Shown one piece after another: positions 5,421 to 7,191 of a stretch of DNA of 7,191 nt. This stretch comes from an uncultured Kouleothrix sp. (GTDB taxonomy: Bacteria > Chloroflexota > Chloroflexia > Chloroflexales > Roseiflexaceae). Below the pieces are notes generated by a model, which searched no databases, was not told the origin of the DNA, and saw only the letters and a program-made list of their open reading frames with translations. The position numbers and the translations under genes are program-made. Each line of letters opens with the position of its first letter. Position 1 is the first letter of the stretch. The stretch covers positions 1 to 7,191 of the forward strand of contig CALLYN010001037.1 in NCBI GenBank assembly GCA_937858455.1, read 5' to 3'.

Positions 5421-7049
5421 GTGAGCTTTCAAATCACAGACATCCCACGGCTGCTGCCCGAGCTGATGCTGCTGGCGCTGGCGCTGCTGGTGCTGGGCAC
5501 CGACGTGCTTGAGCGCTGGGGCAGCGACGCGGAGTCGCAGATTGAGCGCGGCAAGGCGGCCGGCCAGCTTACGGCGATCGGCCTGGTATTCGTATTTGTG
5601 GTCGGCCTGATCCAGAGCAAATACCTGTTTGCCTTTCCTGAGCCGACGGCCAACACGAATGGGCTGGTAGCCTACCTGCTGGCGCTCGGGCGCAACTTGC
5701 AAGCCGGCGGGCCGGGCGGCGATCCGATCCTGGGCGCGTTCGCCACCGATAACCTCACGATGATCGCCCGGCTGACGTTCGTGGCGGCCGCGTTTCTGAC
5801 GACGCTGCTGGCCTTGGACTACCGGCCGTCGGGAAACCCTGGCGAGTTTTACGCGCTGATCCTGTTCTCGACGGCGGGCATGAACTTCATGGCCTCGGCG
5901 TCGGAGCTGATCATGGCGTACCTGTCGCTCGAGCTGTCGTCGATCTCGCTGTATATTCTCGCGGGCTACTTCCGCAACGAGCGCACCTCGGCTGAAGCCG
6001 GCATTAAATACTTCCTGTTTGGCGCGCTGTCGTCGGGGATCCTGCTGTATGGCATGAGCCTGGCGTACGGCTTCACCGCCAGCGTCAATCGCTCGGGCGG
6101 CGGCCAGCCGATTATCGCGACGCTGTTCTCGGAGATCGCCAAGGCGGGGGCCACTAGCCCGAACAGCGCGCTGCTGACGCTGGCGATGATCTTCGTGCTG
6201 GCGGGCATTGGCTATAAGGTGGCAGTGGTGCCGTTCCACAGCTGGTCGCCGGATGTGTACCAGGGCGCGCCCACGCCGATCACCGCGTTTATCTCGACGG
6301 CCTCGAAGTCGGCCGGGTTTATTCTGCTGTACCGCGTGCTTGTCACAGCATTCCCCTCGATCGCCGGCTCGCCATCGCTCAGCGCGTTTGGCGGCTGGAC
6401 GAGCTTGCTGGCGATTATTGCGCTGGTGACGGTGGTGTTTGGCAACCTGTCGGCGCTGCCGCAGAAGAACGCCAAGCGCCTGCTCGCCTACTCGAGCATC
6501 GGCCACGCCGGCTTTGTGCTGCTGGCGATCCTGGTGTGGTCGTCGAGCTCGCAGACCGATCGGACGTTTGGCAGCGCCTCGCTGATATACTACCTGATCG
6601 TCTATACCGTGACGAACCTTGGCGCGTTTGGCGCGCTGGCAGTGATCCGCGAAGCGGTAGGCGGCGACGACCTAAGCGACCTGAACGGCCTGTGGCGCCG
6701 CAATATCAGCCTGGCGCTGATGCTGACCGTGCTGGTGCTGTCGTTGGCCGGCGTGCCGCCGCTGTCGGGCTTCTGGGCGAAGTTCTTCGTGTTTATGGCC
6801 GGCTACCAGGGCGGCGCGCTGCTGGTGGTAGCGGTAGCAGTGGCAATGACAATCGTCAGCCTGTATTACTACCTGGGCTTCCTGAAGGCGATGTGGATGA
6901 ATCCGGCGAAGTCGACCGAGCCGGTGCGCACGCCGCGCAATATGAATGTCACGCTGATCGCCGCCACCGTGCTGGTACTGCTGCTGGGCCTATTCCCGAA
7001 TGTGGTGTGGAATATTCTCAGCCAGGCGACGCTGGTTGCTGGGCGGTAG
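5421..7049 (+). CDS. nuoN: NADH-quinone oxidoreductase subunit N
   Basis: This is the antiporter-like subunit of complex I nearest the quinone-site side of the membrane arm. It has 542 residues against about 485 in E. coli. The ion-path residues are complete: Glu171 in [13 protein letters not shown] (TM5), Lys266 in [19 protein letters not shown] (TM7), Lys296 in TASKSAGF (TM8, the same 30-residue spacing as E. coli) and Lys454 in [11 protein letters not shown] (TM12). Lys at the last position, where NuoM has Glu, is typical of NuoN and separates it from the two NuoM proteins. [16 protein letters not shown] is the usual family segment. Much of the extra length lies before TM5, including a Gly-rich stretch near residues 93-103 ([11 protein letters not shown]). 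The start is GTG, backed by AGGAG 7 nt upstream. It ends the operon: a strong terminator begins 26 nt after its TAG. Confidence 0.96.
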   Translation: MSFQITDIPRLLPELMLLALALLVLGTDVLERWGSDAESQIERGKAAGQLTAIGLVFVFVVGLIQSKYLFAFPEPTANTNGLVAYLLALGRNLQAGGPGGDPILGAFATDNLTMIARLTFVAAAFLTTLLALDYRPSGNPGEFYALILFSTAGMNFMASASELIMAYLSLELSSISLYILAGYFRNERTSAEAGIKYFLFGALSSGILLYGMSLAYGFTASVNRSGGGQPIIATLFSEIAKAGATSPNSALLTLAMIFVLAGIGYKVAVVPFHSWSPDVYQGAPTPITAFISTASKSAGFILLYRVLVTAFPSIAGSPSLSAFGGWTSLLAIIALVTVVFGNLSALPQKNAKRLLAYSSIGHAGFVLLAILVWSSSSQTDRTFGSASLIYYLIVYTVTNLGAFGALAVIREAVGGDDLSDLNGLWRRNISLALMLTVLVLSLAGVPPLSGFWAKFFVFMAGYQGGALLVVAVAVAMTIVSLYYYLGFLKAMWMNPAKSTEPVRTPRNMNVTLIAATVLVLLLGLFPNVVWNILSQATLVAGR

Positions 7050-7074
7050 GCAAGCACTCGGCCAACTGGCTAGA

Positions 7075-7113
7075 AGCGCGGCCCGGGCAATCTGCCCGGG
7101 CCGCGCTGCTTTT
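7075..7113 (+). terminator. Intrinsic terminator of the nuo operon
   Basis: AGCGCGGCCCGGGCA (7075-7089) and TGCCCGGGCCGCGCT (7093-7107) form a perfect 15-bp, very GC-rich stem with a 3-nt ATC loop. It is followed by GC and TTTT (7110-7113). The T-tract is short but the stem is strong. Its position just after the last nuo gene fits termination of the operon. Confidence 0.88.
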
Positions 7114-7141
7114 ATACGTTGTTCGCTTGATCGCGTATAGA

Positions 7142-7182
7142 TTGTGTTGCACGACGTGGCTTCGCCACGTCGTGCAACACAA
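7142..7182. repeat. Perfect 19-bp palindrome with 3-nt loop
   Basis: TTGTGTTGCACGACGTGGC (7142-7160) and its exact reverse complement (7164-7182) surround TTC. On the plus strand an A-rich tract follows, not a T-tract. On the minus strand the stem is preceded by T's rather than followed by them. So it does not have the layout of an intrinsic terminator in either direction. It could be a dispersed palindromic repeat or a structural boundary element; the window ends 9 nt later. Confidence 0.65.
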
Positions 7183-7191
7183 AAAGAAATT

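Noticed and set aside
5328..6506. Long minus-strand open frame (392 codons) opposite nuoN
   Set aside because: Its translation is rich in Arg, Gln and His without domains, and it lies over a well-supported nuoN frame. It is a side effect of GC-rich codon bias.

Overview
The window is the 3' end of a respiratory complex I (NADH:quinone oxidoreductase, nuo) operon, all on the plus strand. The order is nuoL (5' end cut off by the window edge), nuoM, a second and different nuoM, then nuoN, closed by a strong intrinsic terminator. The DNA is GC-rich with GC-ending codons. The organism is most likely a Chloroflexi bacterium, perhaps a filamentous Chloroflexales/Roseiflexus-like lineage. I base this on the nuoL-nuoM-nuoM-nuoN order, the general look of the proteins and the degenerate heptamer repeats between genes. 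That placement comes from memory and is only moderately secure.

Layout: 1-1977 is nuoL lacking roughly its first 50-60 codons. 1978-2029 is a short gap whose hairpin overlaps the next ribosome binding site. 2030-3715 is nuoM copy 1. 3716-3775 is an AT-rich gap with an imperfect inverted repeat. 3776-5296 is nuoM copy 2. 5297-5420 is a gap filled by inverted arrays of GAATTC-containing heptamers. 5421-7049 is nuoN with a GTG start. 7075-7113 is a terminator, followed by a second, 19-bp perfect palindrome at 7142-7182 that lacks a T-tract. No other gene, RNA gene, mobile-element gene or CRISPR array is visible.

How the genes work together: NuoL, NuoM and NuoN are the three antiporter-like membrane subunits of complex I and carry out most of its proton translocation. 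A fourth such subunit is encoded here. The amphipathic lateral helix (HL) of NuoL, which clamps the antiporter-like subunits together, is about 26-29 residues longer than in E. coli. It looks like an internal duplication with a 26-residue period. An extra NuoM together with a lengthened HL is the signature of the described '2M' complex I, proposed to pump an extra proton per cycle. The less expected detail is that the second NuoM has Leu where the conserved TM7 lysine should be, and an extra His in TM8. The fourth subunit therefore may not pump by the canonical residue set.

I see no wholly unknown system. The points worth following up are the four-pump architecture, the HL duplication, the altered ion-path residues of NuoM2, and the heptamer repeats between the operon's genes.
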